64,000 nucleotides of DNA, from positions 52,264-116,263 of the forward strand of contig NZ_JAILXZ010000006.1 of the NCBI RefSeq assembly GCF_020179475.1, written 5' to 3'. Both the position numbers and the translations under genes were made by a program. The stretch comes from Novosphingobium huizhouense. GTDB taxonomy: Bacteria; Pseudomonadota; Alphaproteobacteria; Sphingomonadales; Sphingomonadaceae. The notes below the pieces were generated by a model. The model was not told where the DNA came from. It saw nothing but the letters and a program-made list of their open reading frames with translations, and made no database searches. This document shows positions 1-8,226 of this stretch, piece after piece (the stretch's first letter is position 1; each line of letters begins with the position of its first letter).

Positions 1-1
1 G

Positions 2-1024
2 GCGATCGGCCCGCTCGCCAAGGCGACCGCGCGCCCCGGGGCCGATGCCGAACTGGGCGGCTTCGGCGGCTTCTTCGACCTGAAGGCGGCCGGCTACAAG
101 GATCCGCTGCTGGTCGCCGGCAACGACGGCGTCGGCACCAAGGTCAAGCTCGCGATCGACCACGACCGGCACGATGCGATCGGCATCGACCTCGTTGCGA
201 TGTGCGTCAACGACCTGATCGTGCAGGGCGCCGAACCCCTGTTCTTCCTCGACTACTTTGCCACCGGCCGGCTCGATAACGGCGTCGCCGAGCGCGTCGT
301 CGCGGGGATCGCCGAAGGCTGCAAGCTGGCCGGCTGCGCGCTGATCGGCGGCGAGACGGCGGAAATGCCCGGGATGTATGCCGATGGCGACTACGACCTC
401 GCCGGCTTCTGCGTCGGCGCGGTCGAGCGCGGCGAGCAGCTGACCGGCGACCGCGTGGCGCAGGGCGACGTGCTGCTCGGCCTTGCCTCCTCGGGCGTCC
501 ACTCGAACGGCTATTCGCTGGTGCGCCGCCTCGCCGCGGACAAGGGCTGGAAGCTCGACCGGCCGGCGCTGTTCGACAACGAACGGCTGCTGATCGAGCA
601 CCTGATCGAGCCGACCCGGATCTACGTGAAGAGCCTGCTGCCGTTCATTCGCGCGGGGCGCATCCATGCGCTCGCCCACATCACCGGCGGCGGCCTGCTT
701 GAAAACGTGCCGCGCGTGCTGCCGGCCGGGCTCCATGCACGGATCGACGCCGATGCCTGGGAGCAGCCACGACTGATGGCCTTCCTCCAGGCGCAGGGCC
801 ATATCGAGCCCGGCGAAATGGCGCGGACCTTCAACTGCGGCATCGGCATGGTGCTGGCAGTCGCGCCCGACGAAGCCGACGCGCTCGCCCGCGATCTCGG
901 CCATGCGGGCGAGACGGTGTTCCGCATCGGCGAGATCGTCGCGGGGCAGAAGGGCTGCACCGTCTTCGGCAGCGCCGAGACCTGGTCGGCGCGCGAGGCC
1001 TGGGAAGCGGTGCATGTGGGGTGA
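2..1024 (+). CDS. purM: Phosphoribosylformylglycinamidine cyclo-ligase (AIR synthase), 5'-truncated by window edge
   Basis: This enzyme closes the imidazole ring of aminoimidazole ribotide from FGAM with ATP in cytosolic purine synthesis. The reading frame is open from base 2 and runs to TGA at 1022-1024, so about the last 340 residues are present and the start lies upstream of the window. Family signatures seen are [11 protein letters not shown] near the visible N-terminus, [30 protein letters not shown], the glycine-rich [11 protein letters not shown] and [13 protein letters not shown]. It lies 148 bases before purN on the same strand, the usual purMN order, although a palindromic repeat sits between them. 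The assignment is secure; only the N-terminus is missing. Confidence 0.97.
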   Translation, partial: AIGPLAKATARPGADAELGGFGGFFDLKAAGYKDPLLVAGNDGVGTKVKLAIDHDRHDAIGIDLVAMCVNDLIVQGAEPLFFLDYFATGRLDNGVAERVVAGIAEGCKLAGCALIGGETAEMPGMYADGDYDLAGFCVGAVERGEQLTGDRVAQGDVLLGLASSGVHSNGYSLVRRLAADKGWKLDRPALFDNERLLIEHLIEPTRIYVKSLLPFIRAGRIHALAHITGGGLLENVPRVLPAGLHARIDADAWEQPRLMAFLQAQGHIEPGEMARTFNCGIGMVLAVAPDEADALARDLGHAGETVFRIGEIVAGQKGCTVFGSAETWSAREAWEAVHVG

Positions 1025-1100
1025 CAGAAATCCCCCCTGTTTTTCCGAAGGACAAACGGGGGGGTGGCAGTCGCCGAAGGCGGCTGACGGGGGGGGCGCT

Positions 1101-1167
1101 CCCCTCCACCACCCGCTGCGCGGGCGGTCCCCCTCCCCCTTTGCGGCTTCGCCGAAAACGGGGAGGA
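1101..1167. repeat. REP-like palindromic intergenic element, copy 1
   Basis: The order is CCCCTCCACCA, a small hairpin (CCCGCTGCGCGGG), GGTCCCCCTCCCC, a second GC-rich stem and a closing GGGGAGGA. The same order recurs on the other strand at 37820-37866 with a different inner stem. It lies between purM and purN, probably inside one transcript, where such elements can stabilise or attenuate mRNA. The flanking 1027-1100 also holds C- and G-runs that can pair. I cannot name the repeat family. Confidence 0.6.
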
Positions 1168-1172
1168 TCTGA

Positions 1173-2114
1173 ATGCCTGACAAGGCTAAAGTCGCCGTCC
1201 TCATCTCGGGCAGCGGCACCAACATGGCGGCGCTGCTCTATGCCAGCCGCCTGCCCGATTGCCCCTACGAGATCGTGCTCGTCGCATCGAACCGGCCCGA
1301 AGCCGAGGGGCTGCGGCTGGCCGAAGCCGAAGGCATCGCCACCTTCGCGCTGCCGCACAAGGGGCTGAGCCGCGAGGAGCACGACGCCGCGATGGAAGCG
1401 GCCGTGCTCGCCCACGGCGCGCGCTTCATCGCGCTCGCCGGTTACATGCGCATCCTGTCCGATGGCTTCGTCGCGCGCTGGCAGGAGCGGATGCTCAACA
1501 TCCATCCCTCGCTGCTGCCGAAGTATCCGGGGCTCCACACCCATGCCCGCGCGATCGAGGCGGGGGACAGCCACGGCGGCTGCACGGTGCACCTCGTCAC
1601 CGCCGACCTCGACGAAGGGCCGGTGCTGGGGCAGGTCGCGGTCGCCATCCGCCCGGGCGAAACGGCGGAGAGCCTGGCGGCGCGCGTACTGTTCGCCGAG
1701 CATCAGCTCTATGCGCGCTGCCTCGCCGAGCTGGTGCAGCGCGAAACCTCGCCGGTCTGGCTGACCGAGCAGGTCCGCAGCCGCGCGATGGCGCTGCCCG
1801 CGGCGGAAGAGACGGTCAGCCACGGCATGGCCTGTTTCGGCGTGACCAAGGGCAAGAAGTTCGCGTGGGTCTCGAGCGACCACCACGGCGACGGGCGCGT
1901 GGCGCTGCTGGTCAAGATCAGCGGCGCCGACGAACAGGAGCAGCTGATCGAGAGCGATCCGGTGCGCTTCTTTCGCCCCGCCTACTTCGGCGCCGACTGG
2001 ATCGCGATACGGCTCGATCTCGGCGACGTCGACTGGGACGACATCGCCGAATGGCTGCGGCGCAGCTGGAGCGCAATCGCACCGCGCCGGCTTGCCGCGA
2101 TGATGGACTTCTGA
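1173..2114 (+). CDS. purN: Phosphoribosylglycinamide formyltransferase fused to a C-terminal MmcQ/YjbR-like domain
   Basis: PurN transfers a formyl group from 10-formyl-THF to GAR in purine synthesis. Residues 1 to about 195 are a normal PurN: ISGSGTN at 11-17, the catalytic trio N109 and H111 (LNIHPSLLPKYPG) and D147 (LDEGP). The protein is 313 residues, about 100 longer than PurN normally is. The extra residues, about 198-313 (from MALPAAEETVSHGM to the C-terminus, including GKKFAWVSSD and DPVRFFRPAYFG), match the MmcQ/YjbR (DUF419) fold, a CyaY-like small domain usually encoded alone. The start has GGGGAGG just upstream. The role of the added domain is unknown. No frameshift is needed to read through. 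Confidence 0.93.
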   Translation: MPDKAKVAVLISGSGTNMAALLYASRLPDCPYEIVLVASNRPEAEGLRLAEAEGIATFALPHKGLSREEHDAAMEAAVLAHGARFIALAGYMRILSDGFVARWQERMLNIHPSLLPKYPGLHTHARAIEAGDSHGGCTVHLVTADLDEGPVLGQVAVAIRPGETAESLAARVLFAEHQLYARCLAELVQRETSPVWLTEQVRSRAMALPAAEETVSHGMACFGVTKGKKFAWVSSDHHGDGRVALLVKISGADEQEQLIESDPVRFFRPAYFGADWIAIRLDLGDVDWDDIAEWLRRSWSAIAPRRLAAMMDF

Positions 2115-2118
2115 TCGC

Positions 2119-2361
2119 TCACACCTGGTCCGCGCTCACCACCGGTCGGCTTTCACGGCTGCCGCGATAACGCACCTCGGGATCGTTCGGGTCGCCGGCG
2201 ATCACCACGTGATCGTCATGAACCTCGAGCAGAGTGCCGACGAAGGGCATCCCGTCGAACGTGCCACCACCGATGCGGTAGCTGACCACGTCGCCCACCT
2301 TGAAGGTTGCGGAATCGAAGTTGAACTCGAAGGGGCATTCGCCCGCACCCATTCCGATCAT
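2119..2361 (-). CDS. Small conserved hypothetical protein (80 aa)
   Basis: I do not recognise a named family. The start is set at 2361 because AGGGAGA lies about 8 bases upstream. A longer reading to 2433 would add a low-complexity proline-rich leader with no such site. The product is acidic and soluble, with no signal peptide or membrane segment. Its core, FKVGDVVSYRIGGG followed by PFVGTLLEVHDDHVVIAG, looks like a small beta-barrel of KOW or SH3 type, the kind often annotated as an uncharacterised protein in sphingomonads. It converges with purN, with 4 bases between the stops. Confidence 0.7.
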   Translation of the reverse strand: MIGMGAGECPFEFNFDSATFKVGDVVSYRIGGGTFDGMPFVGTLLEVHDDHVVIAGDPNDPEVRYRGSRESRPVVSADQV

Positions 2362-2433
2362 CGCGTCGTTCTCCCTGGCGGGTGATGGTAGCGGGCCGGG
2401 AGCGGGGGTGGAAGCATCATCTCGCGCCGACAA

Positions 2434-2614
2434 TCAGTTCGATCAGCTGGTTAATCTCACTCCTTAGATAGTCAAAAAAGACACTTTCGATCACTTAATA
2501 ATCCGTAGATTAAAATCGTACAAAACTTAGGGTTTCTTTAGTCCGACATCGCCCACCTGATGCCGTCGTTGCGCAGCCTGCGCTGCCTCCAGATGGTTAA
2601 CAGGGTCGGATACG
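2434..2614 (+). promoter_or_regulatory. AT-rich leader and promoter region of the tad-like operon
   Basis: Bases about 2456-2545 are strikingly AT-rich against a GC-rich background. They contain TAATC-CGTA-GATTA (a 5-base inverted repeat), GTC-A6-GAC and several TTAA/TTAG steps. The region must carry the promoter for the downstream TadG-like gene, whose ATG is preceded by AGGG. No exact sigma-70 hexamers or TTAA-N7-TTAA CtrA site could be fixed. Confidence 0.5.
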
Positions 2615-4513
2615 ATGGTGCGGCTTCAAGGTTGGATCGGACGCTTCAGGGCCGCTATCGCGGCATCGGGCCGGCGCATCCGGCACGACATTGCCGGTTC
2701 GATGCTGCCGCTTTCGGTCGTGTCGATCTTCGTGCTCGCCGCTATGGCCGGCGGCGCCGTCGATGCCAGCGGCCTCTACAAGGCGCGCAACCGCCTGCAA
2801 TATGCCTGCGATGCGGGCACGCTCGCCGGACGCCGCGCGATCACCACCAACGGCTACGATGACGTCGCGCAGGACAAGGCGCGAAGCTACTTCCTCGCCA
2901 ACTACGACTTCACCCGCAACCAGACCCTGACCCCGACGTTCACGAGCTCGTCGCCGGACAACGGGAACTCGATTGTCGGCACGGCCTCCGTGACCGTGCC
3001 GATGAAGGTCATGCAGATCTTCGGCATGTCCAGCCTGTCGATCTCGGTGAACTGCTCGGCGACGATGGGCGTCGGCAATGCCGATGTCGTCATGGTGCTC
3101 GACACGACCGGATCGATGCTCAAGACCGCGTCGGGTGCGACGCCCAGCGGCACGCAGACCAGCAAGCTGCAGGACCTGCGCGCGGCGATGAAGAGCTTCT
3201 ACACCACGCTGGCGACCGCCAGCGCCGGCACCAACGCGCGCCTGCGCTACGGCTTCGTCCCCTATACCCAGTCGGTCAACGTCGGCCGCCTGCTGCAAAG
3301 CCTCAACCCGGCCTTCCTCGCCAACAGCCGGACGATCCAGTCGCGCTTGTGGTCTTCATCCACCAGCTCGCCGACCTACTCGACTGTCACCACCGGCAAT
3401 TTGACCTCGTATTCGGGCACAGCCTATACCCAGAGCGGCTGTACGACCGCGATCGCGACGCTTCCGAACACCAGCTGGACCAACACCGGGACCGCGACGT
3501 CGAACACTGTCCTCGCCAGCAATGGCTATCAGTACGTGACCACGGTGTCGCAGCCGCAGACGCTCAATACCTACAGCTGCAGGCAGAGCGGCAGCAGCTG
3601 GTACATCTGGTACACCACCTCGTCGCGCACGATGTATACCGATACCACCAGCCAGTATACCTACCAGGCGGTCGTCTACGACACGAGCCAGTTCAAGAAC
3701 TTCAACCCGGTGACGACGCGGACCGGCAATGCCGGCGCCAACATCACCACCACCTGGGACGGCTGCATCGTCGAGCGCTCGACCTCGGCATCGGCCACAT
3801 TCAGCTTCTCGACCCTGCTCGGCATCAGCCCCTCGGCGGCCGACCTCGACATCGACACCGCCCCCGACCCCTCGACGCCGTCGACGCAGTGGGCGCCGAT
3901 GTGGAAGGAAGTGGCCTACTACCGGACGACCTCGGGCGGGAACCTGACCACCAGCAGCACGTCGTCTTACGGCGGTGCCGCCGCCTATGGCTGCCCCTAT
4001 CAGGCGCGCACCCTGGCGACGATGACGCAGACGGAATTCAACGCCTACGCCGATTCGCTGACCGCCGATGGGGCGACCTACCACGACATCGGCATGGTCT
4101 GGGGCGCACGGCTCAGCTCGCCTGACGGCATCTTCTCCGACATCGTCAACGATCCTCCGGGCAACGGCGGCAAGGTTTCGCGTCACATCATCTTCATGAC
4201 CGACGGCATCACCGACACCGGCAATTCGATCGATACCGCCTGGGGTGTCGAATGGCACGACCGCCGGGTGACGTCCGACGGTTCCAAGTCGCAGAGCGAC
4301 TCACGGCATATCTCGCGCTTCCGTGCGCTGTGCGACGCGGTCAAGGCCAAGGGCATCCGCGTGTGGATGATCGCCTTCGGCACGTCGCTGACGACCGACA
4401 TGAGCTACTGCGCCTCGGACCAGAGCTCCTATACCGCGGCCAACTCCTCCCAGCTCAACGCCGCGTTCCAGGACATCGCCAAGCAGGTCGGCGAATTGCG
4501 GATCTATCAATGA
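2615..4513 (+). CDS. TadG-like pilus-assembly protein with von Willebrand A domain
   Basis: This is a TadE/TadG-family membrane protein of the Flp/Tad pilus type. A short basic N-terminus is followed by one hydrophobic helix at about residues 30-50 (SMLPLSVVSIFVLAAMAGGAVDAS) and the pseudopilin-like stretch YKARNRLQYACDAGTLAG. A vWA domain begins near 157 with the MIDAS motif D163-TTGS-167 and includes IIFMTDGITDTGN further on. Between lies a long Ser/Thr/Tyr-rich insert (about 230-440) that probably faces the periplasm. It is 632 aa. It overlaps the next gene by ATGA, so the three tad-like genes form one transcript. No secretin or ATPase genes are nearby, so this is an orphan set away from the main tad locus. 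Confidence 0.88.
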   Translation: MVRLQGWIGRFRAAIAASGRRIRHDIAGSMLPLSVVSIFVLAAMAGGAVDASGLYKARNRLQYACDAGTLAGRRAITTNGYDDVAQDKARSYFLANYDFTRNQTLTPTFTSSSPDNGNSIVGTASVTVPMKVMQIFGMSSLSISVNCSATMGVGNADVVMVLDTTGSMLKTASGATPSGTQTSKLQDLRAAMKSFYTTLATASAGTNARLRYGFVPYTQSVNVGRLLQSLNPAFLANSRTIQSRLWSSSTSSPTYSTVTTGNLTSYSGTAYTQSGCTTAIATLPNTSWTNTGTATSNTVLASNGYQYVTTVSQPQTLNTYSCRQSGSSWYIWYTTSSRTMYTDTTSQYTYQAVVYDTSQFKNFNPVTTRTGNAGANITTTWDGCIVERSTSASATFSFSTLLGISPSAADLDIDTAPDPSTPSTQWAPMWKEVAYYRTTSGGNLTTSSTSSYGGAAAYGCPYQARTLATMTQTEFNAYADSLTADGATYHDIGMVWGARLSSPDGIFSDIVNDPPGNGGKVSRHIIFMTDGITDTGNSIDTAWGVEWHDRRVTSDGSKSQSDSRHISRFRALCDAVKAKGIRVWMIAFGTSLTTDMSYCASDQSSYTAANSSQLNAAFQDIAKQVGELRIYQ

Positions 4514-5106
4514 CCCGCCTCCTTGCCCTGCTCGATCGCCTGCGCCGCGACAGCGAAGGCGCCTACATCCTCGAATTCGGCATTCTCGCGCCCGTGTTCG
4601 TGCTGATGATCTTCAGCCTGGTCGACCTCGGCCAGCTGGTCTACGGCAAGGTGCTGCTCGAAGGCGCGGTCGAGGCCGCCGCGCGCGACTCCTCGCTGGA
4701 GACCGCCGACACCGTGGCGGCCGACGCGACGGTCACCTCCACGGTCAGGAACATCCTGCCCGGCGCCAACGTCACCTCGACCCGAACCAGCTACTACGAC
4801 TTCGCCGACATCGCACGCGCCGAGAAGTGGAATGACACCAACAAGGACGGCGCCTGCGCGAGCGGAGAAACCTATGTCGACGAGAACCGCAACGGCCGCT
4901 GGGACGCGAACATCGGCCAGTCGGGCAACGGCGGCGCCTATGATGTGGTCATCTACACCGTCACCGTCACGTACAACCCGCTGATCAAGCTGCCCTTCGT
5001 GCCGGGCTTTTCCGGTCCGCAGACGCTGGTGTCGAAGTCGGTGCGCAAGAACCAGCCCTTCGCGACGCAGAAGAAGTACGGTTCCTCGAGCGGAATCTGC
5101 ACATGA
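4510..5106 (+). CDS. TadE-like pseudopilin family protein with EF-hand-like loops
   Basis: This 198-residue protein has an N-terminal TadE segment, GAYILEFGILAPVFVLMIFSLVDLGQLVYG (residues 17-46), carrying the conserved Glu of pseudopilins and one transmembrane helix. The rest should be extracytoplasmic. Residues 109-120 (DTNKDGACASGE) and 124-132 (DENRNGRWD) have the spacing of Asp/Asn-rich calcium-binding loops. The sequence ends in a Cys-Thr tail, as does the following protein. It starts inside the stop of the TadG-like gene (ATGA) and ends the same way into the next gene, implying translational coupling. The calcium idea is inference. Confidence 0.83.
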   Translation: MTRLLALLDRLRRDSEGAYILEFGILAPVFVLMIFSLVDLGQLVYGKVLLEGAVEAAARDSSLETADTVAADATVTSTVRNILPGANVTSTRTSYYDFADIARAEKWNDTNKDGACASGETYVDENRNGRWDANIGQSGNGGAYDVVIYTVTVTYNPLIKLPFVPGFSGPQTLVSKSVRKNQPFATQKKYGSSSGICT

Positions 5107-5771
5107 AGCGGCAGGTGCGCCCGGCGCTGGCCCGCCTTGCGATCGGCCTCGGCCGCGATCGCTCGGGCGCGGCGCTGATCGAGTTCGCCATCGCCCTACC
5201 GGTGCTGATCTCGTTCGGGATGTTCGCGACAGAAGTGGCCAACATCACCATGGTCGACATGCAGCTCAGCGAAATCGCGCTCGCGGTCGCGGACAACGCC
5301 TCGCGCCTCGGCCAGGCCGACAACAGCTCGGTGACGCCGACCATTGCCGAAACCGACGTCGATTCGGTGATGAAGGGCGCGAGCGAAGCGGGCAAATCGA
5401 TCACGCTCTCCACCAACGGCCGCGTGATCCTGTCGAGCCTCGAAAAGGACACCACCACCGGCAAGCAGTTCATCCGCTGGCAGCGCTGCTCCGGCAGCCT
5501 GGTGGCGACATCCGCGTTCGGCAACGACACCACGGCCAATGGCCTGAACGGGCCCGCCATCGCCGGGGTCAACATGGGACAGGCGACGCTGACCGCCGAT
5601 ACCGGCAGCGCGGTGATGGTGGCGGAGGTCTACTACCGCTACACCGGTCTTTTCGGCAGCTTCTTCTTTGCGCCGTTCACCATGCGCCAGCAGGCCGCCT
5701 TCCTCATCCGCGACCAGCGCAACCTCGCGGTCGGCCTTACCGGCACCGGCGGCACATCGAAGTGCACCTGA
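5103..5771 (+). CDS. TadE/TadG-like pilus-assembly protein
   Basis: Third gene of the tad-like operon, 222 residues, overlapping its neighbour by ATGA. The N-terminus has the TadE signature RSGAALIEFAIALPVLISFGMFATEVANI (about residues 20-50) with the conserved Glu and one membrane helix. The remainder is likely periplasmic and ends CT. A paired Cys (RCSG and the terminal C) could form a disulfide. A strong hairpin follows directly after the stop, ending the operon. Partner proteins are expected elsewhere in the genome. Confidence 0.82.
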   Translation: MKRQVRPALARLAIGLGRDRSGAALIEFAIALPVLISFGMFATEVANITMVDMQLSEIALAVADNASRLGQADNSSVTPTIAETDVDSVMKGASEAGKSITLSTNGRVILSSLEKDTTTGKQFIRWQRCSGSLVATSAFGNDTTANGLNGPAIAGVNMGQATLTADTGSAVMVAEVYYRYTGLFGSFFFAPFTMRQQAAFLIRDQRNLAVGLTGTGGTSKCT

Positions 5772-5780
5772 AACGCGAAG

Positions 5781-5810
5781 GGCCGCCGGGATCGTTGCAT
5801 CCCGGCGGCC
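5781..5810. terminator. Bidirectional hairpin terminator between tad-like operon and ndk
   Basis: A 12-bp perfect stem GGCCGCCGGGAT/ATCCCGGCGGCC closes a 6-base loop (CGTTGC). It is followed by CCCCTACGTTTT on the plus strand. It lies between converging transcripts (5771 and 5838) and probably serves both. Confidence 0.85.
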
Positions 5811-5837
5811 CCCTACGTTTTCCGTGTGCCGGTCGAA

Positions 5838-6260
5838 TCAGCCGACGATTTCTTCCGGCTTGAAGAAGAACGCGATCTCGATCGCGGCGTTCTCGTCCGA
5901 GTCCGACCCGTGGACCGAGTTCGCCTCGATCGATTCGGCGTAGGTCTTGCGGATGGTGCCTTCCTCGGCATTGGCCGGGTTGGTCGCGCCCATCACGTCG
6001 CGGTTGCGCTTCACCGCATCCTCGCCCTCGAGCACCTGGACCACGACCGGGCCCGAGATCATGAACTCGACGAGGTCGTTGAAGAACGGGCGCTCCTTGT
6101 GCACCGCGTAGAAGCCCTCGGCCTGTTCGCGGCTCATGTGGATGCGCTTCGAGGCGACGACGCGCAGGCCGGCTTCCTCGAGCATCTTGGTGACGCCGCC
6201 GGTCAGGTTGCGACGGGTCGCGTCGGGCTTGATGATCGAGAAGGTGCGGGTAACCGCCAT
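5838..6260 (-). CDS. ndk: Nucleoside diphosphate kinase
   Basis: Transfers the gamma phosphate among nucleoside tri- and diphosphates through a phospho-histidine. It is 140 residues, the usual length for the family. Motifs are [15 protein letters not shown] [18 protein letters not shown] at the N-terminus, [14 protein letters not shown], the RNVMGATNP-like [13 protein letters not shown], and the active-site loop NSVHGSDS with the catalytic His. It is cytosolic. The gene is last in the minus-strand group that includes pepA and holC, 88 bases beyond holC. Confidence 0.97.
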   Translation of the reverse strand: MAVTRTFSIIKPDATRRNLTGGVTKMLEEAGLRVVASKRIHMSREQAEGFYAVHKERPFFNDLVEFMISGPVVVQVLEGEDAVKRNRDVMGATNPANAEEGTIRKTYAESIEANSVHGSDSDENAAIEIAFFFKPEEIVG

Positions 6261-6348
6261 GGGATGTTCCTTGCGAAATGTGGGGTGTTCTGGTTGCGCG
6301 CGCCCCTAGCCGGGTTTGTGCTGCATCGCAAGGCAGGCGCCGCCTGCA

Positions 6349-6792
6349 TCATCCGCCGGGCTTGACCTCTTCCCAGCCCCGCTCCCCCTGGCGCCAGTAG
6401 CGCAAGTCGGCGCCTGCGCGTGCGCGCAATGTCCGCCAGGTCCCCCGCGCGTCGTCGATCTGCGCGGGCGGGAACAGCAGGAACGCCCGCTCCATCCCCT
6501 CCATCTCGCGAAAGTGTCCGTCGGCACAGGCCATGAACCGCGCCCCGTTCGCCGGCACCGGCTCGCTCGACAGCAGGATCGGCTGGCGCGCATCGTCCCT
6601 GCCGCCGGCGAAGCCATGCGCGAGAAAGCTCTCGGGCAGCCGGGTCCACAGCGCCTCGTCGATCCGCGCGAGCTGCGCCTCGTCCGACGAGACCACCAGC
6701 AGCCGCGCGCCCGCGCCCATCGCCGCGCGGGCGATCAACGGCAGCACGAACTCGGCCGGATCGCGGGTCAGCTGGTAGAAATCGACTCGCAT
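6349..6792 (-). CDS. holC: DNA polymerase III subunit chi
   Basis: HolC links the clamp-loader (through psi in some bacteria) to SSB at the fork. The 147-residue protein has the family N-terminus MRVDFYQL, the RLLVVSSDEAQLARIDEALW segment, the short motif SFLAHG, and RQPILLSSE followed by the helix around MEGMERAFLLFP. Chi next to pepA is a common arrangement in alphaproteobacteria. It begins 3 bases after the stop of the M24 peptidase, so it is probably translated from the same mRNA. Confidence 0.92.
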   Translation of the reverse strand: MRVDFYQLTRDPAEFVLPLIARAAMGAGARLLVVSSDEAQLARIDEALWTRLPESFLAHGFAGGRDDARQPILLSSEPVPANGARFMACADGHFREMEGMERAFLLFPPAQIDDARGTWRTLRARAGADLRYWRQGERGWEEVKPGG

Positions 6793-6795
6793 CGC

Positions 6796-8063
6796 TCAGA
6801 TCGGATCGTCGATCGAGCGGGCGAGCGGGGTGAACGGCCTCGGCCCGGCCTCGGTCATCACCCAGCAGTCCTCGAGGCGAATGCCGAACGCGCCGGGGAT
6901 GTAGAGCCCCGGCTCGTTCGAGAAGCACATCCCGGGCGCGAGCGGCGTCTGGTCGCTGCCGACGAGATAGGGGCTCTCGTGCCCGTCCATGCCGATGCCG
7001 TGGCCGGCGCGGTGCGAAAGCCCGGGCAGCGCGAAGCCCGGGCCCCAGCCCTCCTTCTCGTAGAAGGCGCGCACCGCCGCATCGAGCGAGGCCACCGGCA
7101 CCCCGGGGCGCGCCGCCGCGAACACCAGGTCCTGGCCCTGCCGCACCGTCTGCCACACCTTGCGCTGCCTGACGCTCGGCTCGCCGAAGACCCAGCTGCG
7201 CGAGATGTCGGACTGGTAGTCCTCCACCGTGCAGCCGCAGTCCATCAGGATGACAGAACCCTCGCGCACCGCCTGGGGCGTGCGCGAGCCGTGCGGATAG
7301 GCGCTCGCTTCGTTGAGCAGCACCATCGCGAATTCGCTGGTCGCGCCGGCCCGCGTGGTCGCGGCTTCCATCAGCGCGGAAATGTCGTGCGCGGTCATGC
7401 CGGCGCGCACCGCGCCATGGACCTCGCGCAGCGCGGCCAGGGTGATGTCGTTGGCGCTCTGCATCAGCGCCAGTTCGGCGGGCGACTTGAACCGGCGGCA
7501 GGCGTCGACCAGCGCCGCGCCCGACACCACGCGGAACGATCCTTCGCGTTGCAGACCCTCGACGATGAATTCGCGGGTCGTCTGCTCGACCGCGATTGCG
7601 CCCTGCCCGCCGGCCTCGCGCACGGCCCCGGCAATCAGCGCGAACGGGTTCCGGTCCTCGTGCCAGGTGCGGATCTCGGCGGGGACAGCCAGCGTCTCGC
7701 TCACCGACGGCGCTTCGAAGAACGGCGTGACGATGACCGCCTGCCCGCGCGCCGGGATCACCGCCGCGGTCACGCGCTCGGACCGCGACCAGCGGACCCC
7801 AGTGAAATAGACGAGGCTGCTGCCGCTTTCGACAAGCAGCGCGCCGATGCCCTGGCGCTGCATCAGGTCCTGCACCCTGGCGATGCGCGCCAGCCGCTCC
7901 GCGCGGGTGATCGGCTGCGGCTTGCCCGCCGCGCCCGGGCCGGCAGCGCCGGGACCTGCAGCACCCGGGCCTGCGGCACGCACCGCGGCGGGAGCGACGA
8001 GGGCGCTCGCGGCAATTGCGGTGGACGCTCCTGCCAGGACCGCCCTTCGGGACCATGCCGTCG

Positions 8064-8067
<4 letters not shown>
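6796..8067 (-). CDS. Tat-exported M24 metallopeptidase (Xaa-Pro aminopeptidase-like)
   Basis: A 423-residue peptidase with a twin-arginine signal, [16 protein letters not shown] (about residues 6-21), then an Ala-Gly-Pro linker with three near-identical GPGAA repeats. The creatinase-type N-domain is followed by the pita-bread domain. Predicted metal ligands are Asp in LMDCGC, Asp in YQSDISRSW, His in HRAGHGIG, Glu in FSNEPGLY and Glu in IRLEDCWVM. The start at 8067 is chosen because GGAAGG lies just upstream and the Tat signal begins there. The ATG overlaps the stop of the DUF2256 gene (ATGA). It probably acts in the periplasm on proline-containing peptides; the substrate is not known. Confidence 0.9.
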
Positions 8068-8216
<149 letters not shown>

Positions 8217-8226
8217 GTGGCGGGCC

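Noticed and set aside
7925..7985. Short tandem repeat in the M24 peptidase
   Set aside because: Three GPGAA-like units form a linker after the Tat signal and stay in frame; they are coding sequence, not a separate element.
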